Below, in pieces: positions 34,704 through 46,818 of a DNA stretch of 64,000 bases. The translations under genes were made by a program, and so were the position numbers. Source of the stretch: Begonia masoniana (Eukaryota; Streptophyta; Magnoliopsida; Cucurbitales; Begoniaceae). The stretch spans positions 166,671-230,670 of the forward strand of contig CM039506.1 in the NCBI GenBank assembly GCA_022432975.1. The letters run 5' to 3'. Numbering within the stretch: the stretch's first letter is position 1; each line of letters opens with the position of its first letter. The notes under the pieces were generated by a model. That model was not told the origin of the DNA and searched no databases. It saw only the letters and a list, made by a program, of their open reading frames with translations.

Positions 34704-36275
34704 TTTGGGAAAAAAAATGCGTGTTGTTTTCTATTTCTTCCGGCTGAAATTTTAAAATTACATTTCCTCTTATGTAACTTAATGGTTATTTTTTTTAGTT
34801 TCATAGTTTACAAAACTCTCTTATAGATTAGATCGTAAATAAGTTTTTTAGTTGCGCTTAAATAAAGTATATAGTAATTAAAAACGAAGATGTGAAAATG
34901 AGAGGAGGCGGTGAGAAGAAACAAAGAACTCTTTGGAGAGGTTATAAAATATTATCATAACAACGAAATTTACTTCTCTAAACTTGAAAATATTTTAGCG
35001 AAAATCTTGAATTACTTCAGTCATTGTATACTTGGCATTGAAATATAATTTTTTTGTTCAATAATGGTCTGTTAGAACAAGGAAATCTATGGCAATATTT
35101 CGACCACTCTTTTATGATCCTTGTACCAACAAGACACTTTAAGAATCCTGCTCAATTTTTTCTAACCAACAGTGCACTTGTCAAGAGTGTTTTTATTGTA
35201 AAGGGGTGGAAAAGGTTTTCACAACACAAGAACATTGCATGTAAGATGGGCCTTTGCCTTTCCTTGATTGTGTGTGTCAACAAGAAAAGTTGGAGACAAA
35301 CAATCTTAATTTGCATATTAATTCTCTAAAGCACTTGTAACATCAAAAAATTCAATCTTAAATCCATGGATTATGAGCTTTAAATCAAACTTTAAAACTT
35401 TAAAATTTAAATTCTAAATAGATTGAAAACACAATTAATCATTCAAAAAATTACTAATTAAAAATTGGAGCGTTATTGCAACATTGCAACTCTTTTTTTT
35501 AACAAGTTGGCCCACTATCACATCAAATGAATGAACTAAATACATGAGAGAATTTGTGTGAATCTTACCTTATTCCCTCCTGATGCGAAGAGGCCATGCT
35601 TAGTTCTTTGTTGATACAGTGAAACTATTGAAATAGCTTATAAAATGAACTACTATTCAATCTTTGAATATCTAAATATAGAGAGGGTCTACTCAATTTC
35701 ATCGCGCCTTAGCTCTAGTCAAAAACATATGAAGCAATCAATGGTCTCTCTCTAGGCAAATGATAGTAGAAACTTAGAACAAGCAAATTTCTTAAAGAAT
35801 TAGGCCTTTTCGCTATGGTTTTCAAAGAGACAAATTGTCTCTAATACCAACCTTGAACAAAATATCTTTATTGCCTCATCAAAATACCTTTTAAGGTAAC
35901 TTCATTAACCTTGGGTAGTAAACAATTAAGATTCCATATACAAATTTGACATTATCCCTTGTTTCAAAGATTTTTTGTTTGGGGGGTTTGCTCCGTCACA
36001 TATCCTTGCATTAAATTCATTGTCTCTAAAGCGACTCATGAAACATGTCAAGGGCGTTGTGGTCCTTGTTTTTCCTAGAGAAACGACAACTTGACTCGTC
36101 TTCCTAACCAAGTAATCATAAACATTTAAACCCTACTTCCAACACCCATGATCCACAGGGAGTACACTTGATAATATGTTTTCAACAACCTCTCTCTAGG
36201 TTAAGAGGCTTTGCGAAACTTAGGGCAATGGGGTGGAACGACCCGAGTTTTTTTTGGTTGGTAGTTTGTACATTT
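34704..36275. other. Unassigned AT-rich region
   Basis: Contains short open frames at 35054-35329 (+) and 35926-36111 (-) that show no recognisable motif. A stretch starting GGAACGACCCGAG at 36236 looks like a fragment of an LTR edge. Confidence 0.4.
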
Positions 36276-38700
36276 TGTAAACGCCCCGAGTTAGCTGAAC
36301 ACGCGGTTGGGTTGCCTACTCATACTTGATCTATAAACGTAAGAAAATTTCGAAATTAAATTTAAAAACTTCATTCGACATTCAAAAATGTGACATTTGT
36401 AGAAACTGTCCAAAACAGTTGAAAACTTGGCCAAGCGGAAAAATATTTAACAACTACAATGGGGATTTAACGTAGCTTCGTTGTGAAATATTGTTGGAAA
36501 GATTAATGGAAAGTTTAAAGTAGGATGAGGTCAAGAGCAAAACAATGTTTTAAATGATTGACTACATCAAGGACTACAATTACAAAAAGCGAATTCCTCT
36601 GCCCCGACGACCCCCCCCAAAGTCAACGGAAAGGGAAGGAAGGAAACGGAACGAGGGTCTGCCGAGACGTAACGAGTGGAACTCGCGTCTTTGACGACGG
36701 ACTAGTCAACGGAAGGGCGGAAACGGACGAGGTTCCTGCCGGATGCCTCGTCACGAGTTGCGTTGAACGTCTTGCCGACGACCACTAGTCAAAGGAAGGC
36801 AAAAAAAAGCAGAAAGAAGGAAAAAGAAGACCAAGCGAAGCAGGGGAACAAACAAAGGCTTATGCCCGATGACGTCTACATCAATCACCCACAACGGTCA
36901 TCTGCCGTATGAAAATCATGGTAACTACACACACCACTTCATCTGACGATGAGTTAACATAAACGTCATCGCCGATTGCAGTCAGCGTAATTCATTCTCA
37001 AAATTAGGACAAACACACTTCATCTTCCGATAACAACCATATGGGACTCCACGCCCCTCCCGATAGCCTATAAGACCACAACGGGTTTCTACCTCTTCGA
37101 GGAAGGACTACATCTCCGACAAGTGCTTTAATCACGAACTCCTTAAAGCATCTATTGATAGACTTTTTAAATTTACATCTGCCGATGGCTTTTTTGAAGA
37201 CAGTTACGATAGAATTAAAAATTTATAACATAGACCGACGATATCATCTGTGCGGATAGAGAGCCAAAACAACAACTCTAAGCGCTCACTTGCAGATCAC
37301 GTCTAAAGTAAGGGGAAAAATCGGAAAGCAGCTAGCTCAAATTAGATGGAAAACGAAGAGAATAACTTTTTGAAAACGTCAGTAACTCATTCTTGGCTAA
37401 AAAAAAAAAAATAACAGAGACAAATCCATAACCTTGGTGTCACGTAGAAAATCATAAAAGTACTAACTTGACAATACCAACAGAATATCGTTATCAGAAA
37501 GAAAGCAAACGACTTTCCAAACATTAAAATTCTATGTCCTTGAAAAAGCTCAGTCTAATAAGTTTGATTGAAAATTAAATAAGTCAATTAATCTCTGGGT
37601 AGTCAATGACACCAAAGGTCACACGCCCCATATAGATCTGACCTGTTGCAACAGCCGTGCTCCACCAACTTAATCTACTAGATTTGATATAAGGGAAAAG
37701 GGAAATCACCTGCTGTATCCGCAACACTACATCACAAAACCACATAATTAGTCCTAATGCTAAGGCAAAGTAAAGCATTAATGGAAATGTTATGCTGAAA
37801 ATAAACCCTGATAATGCGTGCTAATTTTCTAACTCAGTTGGTGTTCCATCGTTTATAAACTGGTCTGATCCCTAAGTTGACCTTGGGAGTGGATCGGTCT
37901 CCCAATGTAATAAATCCTTCTCCGTTAAGGGTGCGGATTAATTCCCTTGAAAGTAATACAGTCCCTTACTTCATGGGAGTTGAAGTGGATCGGTTTCTCC
38001 CAGGGGTAATAATTACTCTACTCAGTTAAGGGGCGGATACTTCCCTTAACAGCTACTGTTTACTCAAGTCCATATCATCATAACCGTGAAATATAAATTT
38101 TTTCGTACTTTATTCACAAAATATGCATGACATATAAGAAAAAGAACACTCAAAACATGCATAAACCTACTGTTTTGTGATGTAGGACCGAAGGGCTCCT
38201 CCCACATTACTTTACTTTTACCGGCTCCTGGAAATCGATCGGTAAATATGCTACTCCACAAATGTCACCTAAAACCATTGACAGATTATGGAATAGATCT
38301 TCCAAACGAAACTTTATCTAACTACTGAAGTCTAAGGAAGCAGTTTGGTGGCTTACTGATTTAGCATTCCCGATACAGCACTAAACCCCAAAAACCAAAA
38401 TCTCTCACCGCAGCTTATCGAAGATACATATTGCAAATCCTTCAGCTACCTCAAAAACTTTTAGAACGGCAAGCGTGGAGTAGTTGATTCAAAACTCACC
38501 TGGTTGGGGGGAAAAAACCGGGAGGGGAAAATCGCCCATGAGGTAGTTCGGCTTGAGCTGAGAGGTCCACGAGTAATAATACAGTGGCGGGATAAACCCA
38601 CTAAACTTTTCTTAAATACTTTATCCACAATATAAATTCGCATTTACCACTTTGCCCCTGCTAGTCATTTCCCAACTAATCAACATTCACTAAATTACAC
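36276..38700 (-). mobile_element. Diverged LTR, minus oriented
   Basis: The left edge TGTAAACGCCCCGAGTTAGC is the reverse complement of the LTR end at 44688-46663 (AACTCGGGCGTTACA type). Inside, GGGAGTGGATCGGTCTCCC (37889) matches the reverse of GGGAGATGATCCACTCCC at about 45391. The right end around 38640-38700 resembles the reverse of 44740-44810, but no exact terminus or target duplication can be fixed. No internal genes are attached, so it is a solo or truncated LTR. Confidence 0.65.
36621..36795. repeat. 83-bp GC-rich tandem repeat in LTR
   Basis: AGTCAACGGAA recurs at 36621 and 36704, and as AGTCAAAGGAA at 36786. Each is followed by purine-rich sequence and ACGAG/TGCCG words. Two full degenerate copies and the start of a third. 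Confidence 0.6.
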
Positions 38701-39926
38701 CATATAAAAATTATATTCCAGTTTAATAACTTATTTTGTTTATGAAAACGAGTGACTAAACAGGGGGGGTGGTCTAGTTTAGAAGTGCCTCTTATAATTG
38801 GTAGGTCTCACTTCATGTTAAAGACGGTGTTGTTTACTTGGCCAAACTTTAAAATATCTTGATTGGAATTTCACTGTTTTAACATCTGAGGCGCATCAAG
38901 ATAAGAAGATGGTTAGATTCAGATTAACCTCTCACCACTGCTTTATGGCAAACCTCACCATATTCACTAATGAGTTTGATAATGAACTCTTATCGTGGCC
39001 AACTTATGCATCAAAGTTCCGCGGCTGGATAAGTAAAATAACAAGATCAAAAGAAAATGTTCTCCAAGTGCTGATTACAAACTATCACACAAAATTATCA
39101 CTTTTCAGCAGAAAAGGAAATAATAAAAGGAAGTTAGAATATGCGCTCTAATGAATAAACCCTTTGCGATCATCACTTCAGACTCAAGAACAAACCAACT
39201 TACTGTCTCCGTAACTAGCTAGAATATCATGAGGGCTATTGCTGCTAGTAAATTTATCTTGTAAAATGAGAAATTGCATCATTATTCTACATTAGTGCAT
39301 GCAAAAAACTAATCGGTTATTAGTTCTTGAATCTATATACTTGTCTAAGTCATTGAATTTATATAAAAGCCAATATTTGCATCGATTTTTTATATCAAAT
39401 TGACAGAGTCACTCATATTAGTTTTCCTACTTGCAAAAAATTAGTGTGATGCCGAGCATTCTATTCTTGTCAATCCACATTAGTGATTGATTCTATTCCA
39501 GTTATCCACACCTGACGCAGCCTTCAAGTCGATGAAGTTGTGTTGTAGCGCATCATGACATATGTCATACATTTCTGTCAGATGTATATTACTGAAATTT
39601 CATCTTATAATGATCTCTTAGCAATGATATTACAAATAGTTTTAATGAGACAATTGTCATAACCGTTTTTCTGCATTGATGTTCTCCCATCAATGTGGCC
39701 TTGAAGATTGGTCCATCGCCAAATCTTTGTTTAAAGGGCGGCCAGTTCCTGCGCCTCTAGTTAAGAAGTGAGTTAAGGAAATATCATAATTTTAAAGTAT
39801 CACATTTCTTCATTGATTTTTGATTATTTTTTAATGTCTAATATTATTTACAGATGGTAGAAGAAACAATAAGAATGTGGATATAGAGGTATGTGGACTG
39901 GCATTGTTGTTGTCTTCTTCCAAAAA
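38701..39926. other. Unassigned spacer with weak coding scraps
   Basis: An 80-codon plus-strand frame at 38909-39151 (MVRFRLTSHHCFMANLTIF) has no recognisable domain. Near 39680-39780 a frame reads CGLEDWSIAKSLFKGRPVPA and continues APLVKK; it may be an exon of the same gene that supplied the tandem units to the right. No function assigned. Confidence 0.3.
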
Positions 39927-40599
39927 ATTGTCAAAGATAACAATCGGGGCTTTTGCTAGAGCAGGTTTGCAATTCTTTTGTGGTAGTTTTACTTTAATAG
40001 AGGTATCCTGTTTAGCCCTTTCTATTACTTCACAGTAAAGTTCTTTGTGGCTTTTATTGTTATTTGTTTATGATATTTTACAAGAAATGATGAATATGAG
40101 GAGTTGAGCCGTCGATATCCTGAATGCGATGAATATAAGAAAATGCAAATGAAGATAATAATATTCACACGAGAGAAGTGTATGTAACACAAAATAATCG
40201 TTTTGCAGAAAGCAGCATTAATGATAAAAAAAGGCAAGAATATTGAGGGTCCATGGAAGTGTTCTAATGGCGGACTGCATCCATTGTTTGGGTGAAGCAA
40301 TATCTCTAATTGTGAGTGTTAATTCAGATCTTTCTAATGTTGTTTGGTATTTTTTTTTTGTAAATCTTGGCAACAATTTTATATGCTTATTTTATGGTTG
40401 GATTTGTGGTTTGACATAAAGTGCTATGGAATAGAACGAGCCTTATGGTGAAACGCGTAGCCACGTAATCTTTTCGTGCCATCACTTGCAGTGGCATATT
40501 GCTTACGTGTACTGTTTACCAAGAATTTAAATCAAATTCAAGATGGTAATTGCATAAAAATTTAGTCTTCAATATTGACCGATTGCTGTAGTCTTTCAA

Positions 40600-41085
40600 G
40601 TTTTTTCTGTACGAGGCAACATCATCTTTCTTGTTCTTATTTACTTTTTTTTCTTTTATTTCTTTGAAATGCAGCCAACTCTGTAAAGATATTAATGCCG
40701 CCCTAAATATATGGTTGGGTATATTTAGTCGGGATCATCACTCTGCAGATGGCACTTGCTCTGTAGAAGTTGAGTATATAATGTTGTTGCTATATAATGT
40801 CATTGATTTGTTGTCAAACAAGGGTTGGTGTTGTGAATAAGACAGCATATTCAACAACACAACCTTGCTTTACAACAAATCAATGACAGTATATAGCAAC
40901 AACATCATATACTCACGTCTATAGAGCAAGTGTCATCTGCAGAGCGATATTCCGACTAAATATAGCCAACCATATATTTAGGGCAGCATTAATATCTTTA
41001 CAGAGTTGCTGCATTTTAAAGAAATAAAAGGAAAAAAGCAAATAATAACAAGAAAGATGATGTTGCCCTCGTACCGGAAAAATCT
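40600..41085. repeat. Foldback, unit 1
   Basis: Left arm about 40600-40845 (from TTTTTTCTGTACGAGGCAAC to GTTGTGAATAA) and right arm about 40846-41085, its reverse complement with scattered mismatches (TTCAACAACACAACCTTGC near the centre, GTTGCCCTCGTACCGG at the end). Almost no loop. Confidence 0.85.
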
Positions 41086-41699
41086 TGTCTTCTCTAAAAA
41101 ATTGTCAAAGATAACAATCGGGCTCCTGCTAGAGCAGGTTTGCATATCTTTGTAGTGGGTTTGACTTTAATAGAGGTATCATTTTAGCCCTTTCTATTAC
41201 TTCATAGTAAAGTTCTCTGTGGCTTTTATTGCTATTTGTTTTTTGATGTTTTACAGGAAATTGATGAATATGAGGAGTTGAGCTGTCGATATCTTGAATG
41301 TGATGAATATAAGAAAATGCAAATGAAGATAATAAATAATTGTTTGCAGAAAGCAACATTAATGATAAAAAAAAAGGCAAGAATATTGAGGGTCCATGGA
41401 AGTGTTCTAATAGAGGACTGTATCCTTTGTTTGGGTGAAGCAATATCTCTAATTGTGAGTTGTTAATTCAGATCTATGTAATGTTGTTTGTATTTTTTTT
41501 TTGTAAATCTTGGCAACAATTTATATGCTTTATTTTATTGTTGGATTTGTGGTTTGACATAAAGTGCTATTGAACAGGATGAGACTTATGGTGAAACGCA
41601 TAGCCACGTAATTTGTCCGTGCCATCAACTTGCAGTGGCATATTGGTTACATGCACTGTGTACCCAAGAATTATTGACCGACTGCGGTATAGTCTTTCA

Positions 41700-42197
41700 A
41701 GTTTTTTCTGTACGAGGCGACATCATCTTTCTTGTTTTTATTTGCTTTTTTCCTTTTATTTCTTTGAAATGCAGCAACTCTGTAAAGATATTAATACTGC
41801 CCTAAATATATGTTTGATTATATTTAGTCGGGATCATTGCTCTGCAGATGACACATTGCTCTGTAGAAGTTAAGTATATGATTTTGCTATATATGCCATT
41901 GATTTGTTGTCAAGTGATGTTTATGTTGTTGAATAACTTCATTATCATAAGAAAAGCATATTCAACACACAAACTTTGTTTGACAACAAATCAATGACAT
42001 TATATAGCAACAACATTATATACTCAACTTCTACAGAGCATGTGTCATCTGCAGAGCGATGATCCCGAATAAATATACCCAACCATATATTTACGGCAGC
42101 ATTAATATCTTTACAGAGTTACTGCATTTAAAAGAAATAAAAAGAGAAAAGCAAATAAAAAAAATAAAGATGATGTTGCCTCGTACAGAAAAAACTT
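41700..42197. repeat. Foldback, unit 2
   Basis: Same design as unit 1, centred near 41945, with a short loop (CTTCATTATCATAAGAAAAG). Arms run from TTTTTTCTGTACGAGGCGAC to CTCGTACAGAAAAAACTTG. Confidence 0.85.
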
Positions 42198-42857
42198 GTC
42201 TTCTTCAAAAAAATTGTCAAAGATAACTATCGGGCACCTGCTAGAGCAGGTATGCATATCTTTTGTGGTGGTTTTACTTTAATAGAGGTATCCTTTGTAG
42301 CCTTTTCTATTACTTCATGGTAAAATTCTCTGTGGCTTTTATTGTTTTTTGTTTTATGATATTTTACAGGAAATTGATGAATATAAGGAGTTGAGCTGTC
42401 GATATCCTGAATGTGATGAATATAAGAAAATACAAATGAAGATAATAAATAATCGTTTTTTGTTTCATGAGAGAAGTGTATATAACACAAAATAATCGTT
42501 TGCAGAAAGCAGTATTAATGATAAAAAAAGAGCAAAAATATTGAGGGTCCATGGAAGTGTTCTAATGGAGGACTGCATCCTTTGTTTGGGTGAAGCCATA
42601 TCTCTAATTGTGAGTTGTTAATTTAGATCTATCTAATGTTGTTTGTATTTTCTTTTTGTAAATCTTAGCAACAATTTATATGCTTTATTTTATTGTTGGA
42701 TTTGTGATTTGACATGAAGTGCTATTAGAACAGGATGAGACTTGTGGTGAAACGCATAGCCACATAATTTGTCCGTGCCATCAACTTGCAGTGGCATATT
42801 GGTTACATTCACTGTGTACCCAAGAAAATATTGACCGACTGCAGTATAGTCTTTCAA

Positions 42858-43353
42858 GTTTTTTCTGTACGAGGCGACATCATCTTTCTTGTTTTTATTT
42901 GCTTTTTTCCTTTTATTTCTTTGAAATGCAGCAACTCTGTAAAGATATTAATACTGCCCTAAATATATGTTTGATTATATTTAGTCGGGATCATTGCTTG
43001 CAGATGACACTTGCTCTGTAGAAATTAAGTATATGATGTTGCTATATAATGCCATTGATTTTTTGTCAAATGATGTTTGTGTTGTTGAATAACTTCATTA
43101 TCATAAGAAAGCATATTCAACAACACAAACTTTGCTTGACAACCAATCAATGACATTATATAGCAAAAACATCATATACTCAACTTCTACAGAGCATGTG
43201 TCATCTGCAGAGCGATGATCCCGAATAAATATACCCAACCATATATTTACGGCAGCATTAATATCTTTACAGAGTTACTGCATTTCAAAGAAATAAAAAG
43301 AAAAAAACAAATAAGAAAAAGAAAGATGATGTTGTCTCGTATAGAAAAAACTT
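42858..43353. repeat. Foldback, unit 3
   Basis: Same design, centred near 43105. Arms of about 240 bp. Confidence 0.85.
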
Positions 43354-43999
43354 GTCTTCTTCAAAAAAATTGTCAAAGATAACTATCGGGCACCTGCTAG
43401 AGCAGGTTTGCATATCTTTTGTGGTGGTTTTACTTTAATAGAGGTATCCTTTTTAGCCTTTTCTATTGCTTCATGGTAAAATTCTCTGTGGGTTTTATTG
43501 TTTTTTGTTTTATGATATTTTACAGGAAATTGATGAATATGAGTTGAGCTGTCGATATGCTGAATGTGATGAATATAAGAAAATGCAATGAAGATAATAA
43601 ATAATCGTTTTTGTTTCATGAGAGAAGTGTATGTAACAGAAATAATCGTTTGCAGAAAGCAGTATTAATGATAAAAAAGGGCAAGAATATTAAGGGTCCA
43701 TGGAAGTGTTCTAATGGAGGACTGCATCCTTTGTTTGGGTGAAGCAATATCTCTAATTGTGAGGTGTTAATTTGGATATATCTAAGTTTTTTGTATTTTC
43801 TTTTTGTAAATCTTAGCAACAATTTATATGCTTTATTTTATTGTTGGATTTGTGATTTGACATAAAGTCCTATTGGAACAGGATGAGACTTATGTGAAAC
43901 GCATAGCCACGTAATTCCACCGTGCCATCAACTTGCAGTGGCATATTGGTTACATGCACTGGGTACCCAAGATTATTGACCAACTGCAGTATAGTCTTT

Positions 44000-44503
44000 C
44001 AATTTTTTTCTGTACAAGGCGACATCATCTTTCTTGTTTTATTTCCTTTTTTCCTTGTATTTATTTGAAATGCAGCAATTCTGTAAAGATATTAATACTG
44101 CCCTAAATATATGTTTGATTATAATTAGTCGTGATCATTGCTCTGCAGATGACACTTGCTCTGTAGAAGTTATGTATATGATGTTGTTATATAATGCCAA
44201 TGATTTGTTGTCAAGTGATGTTTGTGTTGTTGAATAACTTCATTATCATAAGACCGCATATTCAACAAACAAAAACCTTGCTTGACAACAAATCAATGAC
44301 ATTATATAGCAACAACATCTTAAACTCAACTTCTACATAGCATGTGTCATCTGCGGAGCGATGGTCCCGAATAAATATACCCCAACTATATATTTACGGC
44401 AACATTAATATCTTTACAGAGTTACTGCATTTCAAAGAAATAAAAAGAAAAAAGCAAATAAGAACAAGAAAGATGATGTTGCCTCGTACAGAAAAAAACT
44501 AGT
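44000..44503. repeat. Foldback, unit 4
   Basis: Same design, centred near 44250. Arms of about 240 bp. Confidence 0.85.
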
Positions 44504-44687
44504 CTTCTTTCAAAAAATTGTCAAGATAACTATCGGGCACCTGCTAGAGCAGGTTTGCGTATCTTTTGTGGTGGTTTTACTTTAGTAGAGGTATCCTTTT
44601 TAGCCTTTTCTATTATTTCATGGTAAAATTCTTTGGGCTTTTATTGTTTTTTGTTTTATGATATTTTATAGGAAATTGATGAATATA

Positions 44688-46663
44688 TGTAGCACCCGGT
44701 TCCATCGAACCAAAATTTAATCTATTATTAATGACGTATTTTTATGGAAGAATTGGGATAATTATTGATTAGGTTAATGGATGACTAAGCAAGGGTATTT
44801 ATGTAAATCAGAAGTTTAAAAGTGGATAACGTATTTAAGGAAGAGGGATTGGGTTTAATGAACTGTAGCCGCCACCATTTCACATTTTCCTCTTCGGGTT
44901 TTTCCTCGCCCGATTCTCCTTCAACCTAGGTAAGTCTTGTTTTCTTGCATTTTAGCGATTAGTTTTACTGAGAGAATACAATGTGAAGGTTTCGAGGGTG
45001 TCTGTGATTGAGGATGGTTCAGGTTTTTGGTGATAAATGGAATGCACGGGTAGCAGAGCTTCAAATGATTTCCTCAAACTATTATTGATTTTTTGGTAAG
45101 GTTTAGTAAGAATTGGATAAGTACTGTCATGACCGTAGGTGAGGCGAGTTTGGAGCAGTTGTAACCGAGCATTTCCAGGAGAGCCAGGTAAGTAAAGTAT
45201 GCATGTGTCTTCGGGGCCGACATCTCAAAAACGTAGGTTTACATGTTGTTGAATGATTTTGTAGTCAGGCATCAGGTTTTTGGGAAATTACGAATGAATT
45301 TCCTGTTAAAATGGTGAGGTATGGACTGAATGTGCAGAACAGCTATTAGTGAATTCATCCGCCCCTTACTCGAGTAGAGGGTGTATAACATGGGAGATGA
45401 TCCACTCCCAAGGGACCGAGGGTCAGAACAGCTATTCAGGGAAATTCATACCGCCCTTAATCGGTAAGAGTATTATGACATTGGAGAATTGATCCCAGCC
45501 AAGAAACCGAGGAGGAACAAAACAAACGAAAAAAAGAAAAAAGATGGGATCCGACTCTTATGACATATTGGTGACAGCAACTTAGATGAAAGGAGAAACT
45601 GCATGGTTGAATTTATGTTTCAGCAATTCATTCCATTAACTTACTCGCTTTATTTTTATTTAGCATTAGGCTAATAGATGATTTTGGTGAGTAGGTGTTG
45701 ATGATACTACAGGTGAATTCTCTGAGTTCACTGAGGAATAGGCTGGTTGGAGGAGCACATTCATGTTCGGCCTGGTAAATTGATGAGGCGGGTTAACTGG
45801 TGTCTGTAATCTGAAAGTTTAGTTGACAGTGTTTCATTTAATTTGTTGAGTTCATGACAGAAGTGATTCGGAGTTTTGACTACGTTTTGAGTTCTTTTTT
45901 GATAATAGTGTCTGTTGGGATTTAATTTTGGCACTCACTGAATTTTAGTAATGTAATGGTTTGAAATGTTTTTGAATGGTATCAGTGAAGTGAGTAAATT
46001 CTTTTCTGTAGGTTAAGTTGTTGTTATGTTGTCTATCGAAAGATGTCTTCAGTGGAAGCTATCGGATGATATAGAACAAACTTTGTCGTTTAGTGATCGG
46101 TATGTGTAACTTGTTTCATCGGAAGGTGTAGGTTTAAGTCTATCGGATGATGTCTCAGTAAACTCATCGGCAGATGCGTGCTGACGTCATCGGAAGGTGT
46201 AGGTTTATGTCTATCGGATGATGTCTCAGTAAACTCATCGGCAGATGCGTGCTGACGTCATCGGAAGGTGTAGGTTTAAGTCTATCGGACGATGTTTCAG
46301 TAAACTAATCGGCAGATGCGTGCTGACGTCATCGGAAGATGTAGAGTGCATTTTGTCGTTTTGTCACCGGATGATGTCTTCCATTTTCTGCTTCAGCCCC
46401 TTTTGTTGACTTTGTTCAGCGGGCGAGGCGTTTGACTTTTGAAAACCTATGAAGTGTTTTGCGATTTAATCCTTTATTCCTTTTGCCGATTATTCTCCAA
46501 AATTCTAACTGAGTATTTCAAGCACTGTACAATAGTTTTGTTTAACTCTATTTTTACTTAGATGATTTCCGCTGCAAGTTTTAAAAAAAACAATACGATT
46601 GAAATTTTTAGTTATGTACGGGCATGGTGTGATGAACCGGGTTCAGATAACTCGGGCGTTACA
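44688..46663 (+). mobile_element. 5' LTR of the truncated element
   Basis: Starts TGTAGCACCCGGTTCC and ends AACTCGGGCGTTACA, about 1976 bp. It contains a 71-bp tandem repeat at 46117-46329 and a TATA-like TATTTAAGG near 44831. Similar LTRs lie at 21820-23030 (plus) and 36276-38700 (minus). Confidence 0.88.
46117..46329. repeat. 71-bp tandem repeat in LTR, three copies
   Basis: CATCGGAAGGTGTAGG recurs at 46117, 46188 and 46259, and a fourth start (CATCGGAAGATG) lies at 46330. Each copy holds TGCTGACGTCATCGG, which includes the palindrome TGACGTCA, a perfect bZIP/CRE-type site. Confidence 0.92.
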
Positions 46664-46666
46664 GTG

Positions 46667-46678
46667 TGGTATCAGAGA
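46667..46678 (+). other. Primer binding site (initiator Met tRNA)
   Basis: TGGTATCAGAGA three bases after the LTR end. Confidence 0.88.
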
Positions 46679-46818
46679 CATTCAGTAAAACCGTTCAAAA
46701 GATTACTCATCAGTACCAATCGTCGCATGGAAGTACTCCAACAACTGTAAGTGTTTATGTTAGCCCCAGTAATTAAATATTTATGAACATAGTTAACTCT
46801 GTACAGGAAGTGAGTTTA

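Larger units (their letters stand above)
39927..44687 (+). repeat. Tandem array of 1.11-1.17 kb gene-fragment units
   Basis: The phrase ATTGTCAAAGATAAC (or a close form) starts units at 39927, 41101, 42212, 43369 and 44517, so periods are 1174, 1111, 1157 and 1148 bp. Each unit looks like part of an intron-containing gene. Acceptor-like TTTTACAG precedes GAAATTGATGAATATGAGG; TTTGCAG precedes AAAGCAGCATTAATGAT; AACAG precedes GATGAGACTTATGG; GAAATGCAG precedes CAACTCTGTAAAGAT. The last exon-like part reads KDINTALNICLIIFSRDHCS. Every unit then carries an inverted copy of its final part. The source gene is not recognised. The fifth unit continues at 47792. Confidence 0.85.

Noticed and set aside
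34478..34826. Lysine-rich and phenylalanine-rich frames
   Set aside because: Direct translation of an A-rich tract on the two strands.
41236..43822. Separate small genes in each tandem unit on both strands
   Set aside because: They repeat with the 1.1-kb unit, overlap splice-like sites and read through both strands of a foldback; they are fragments, not independent genes.
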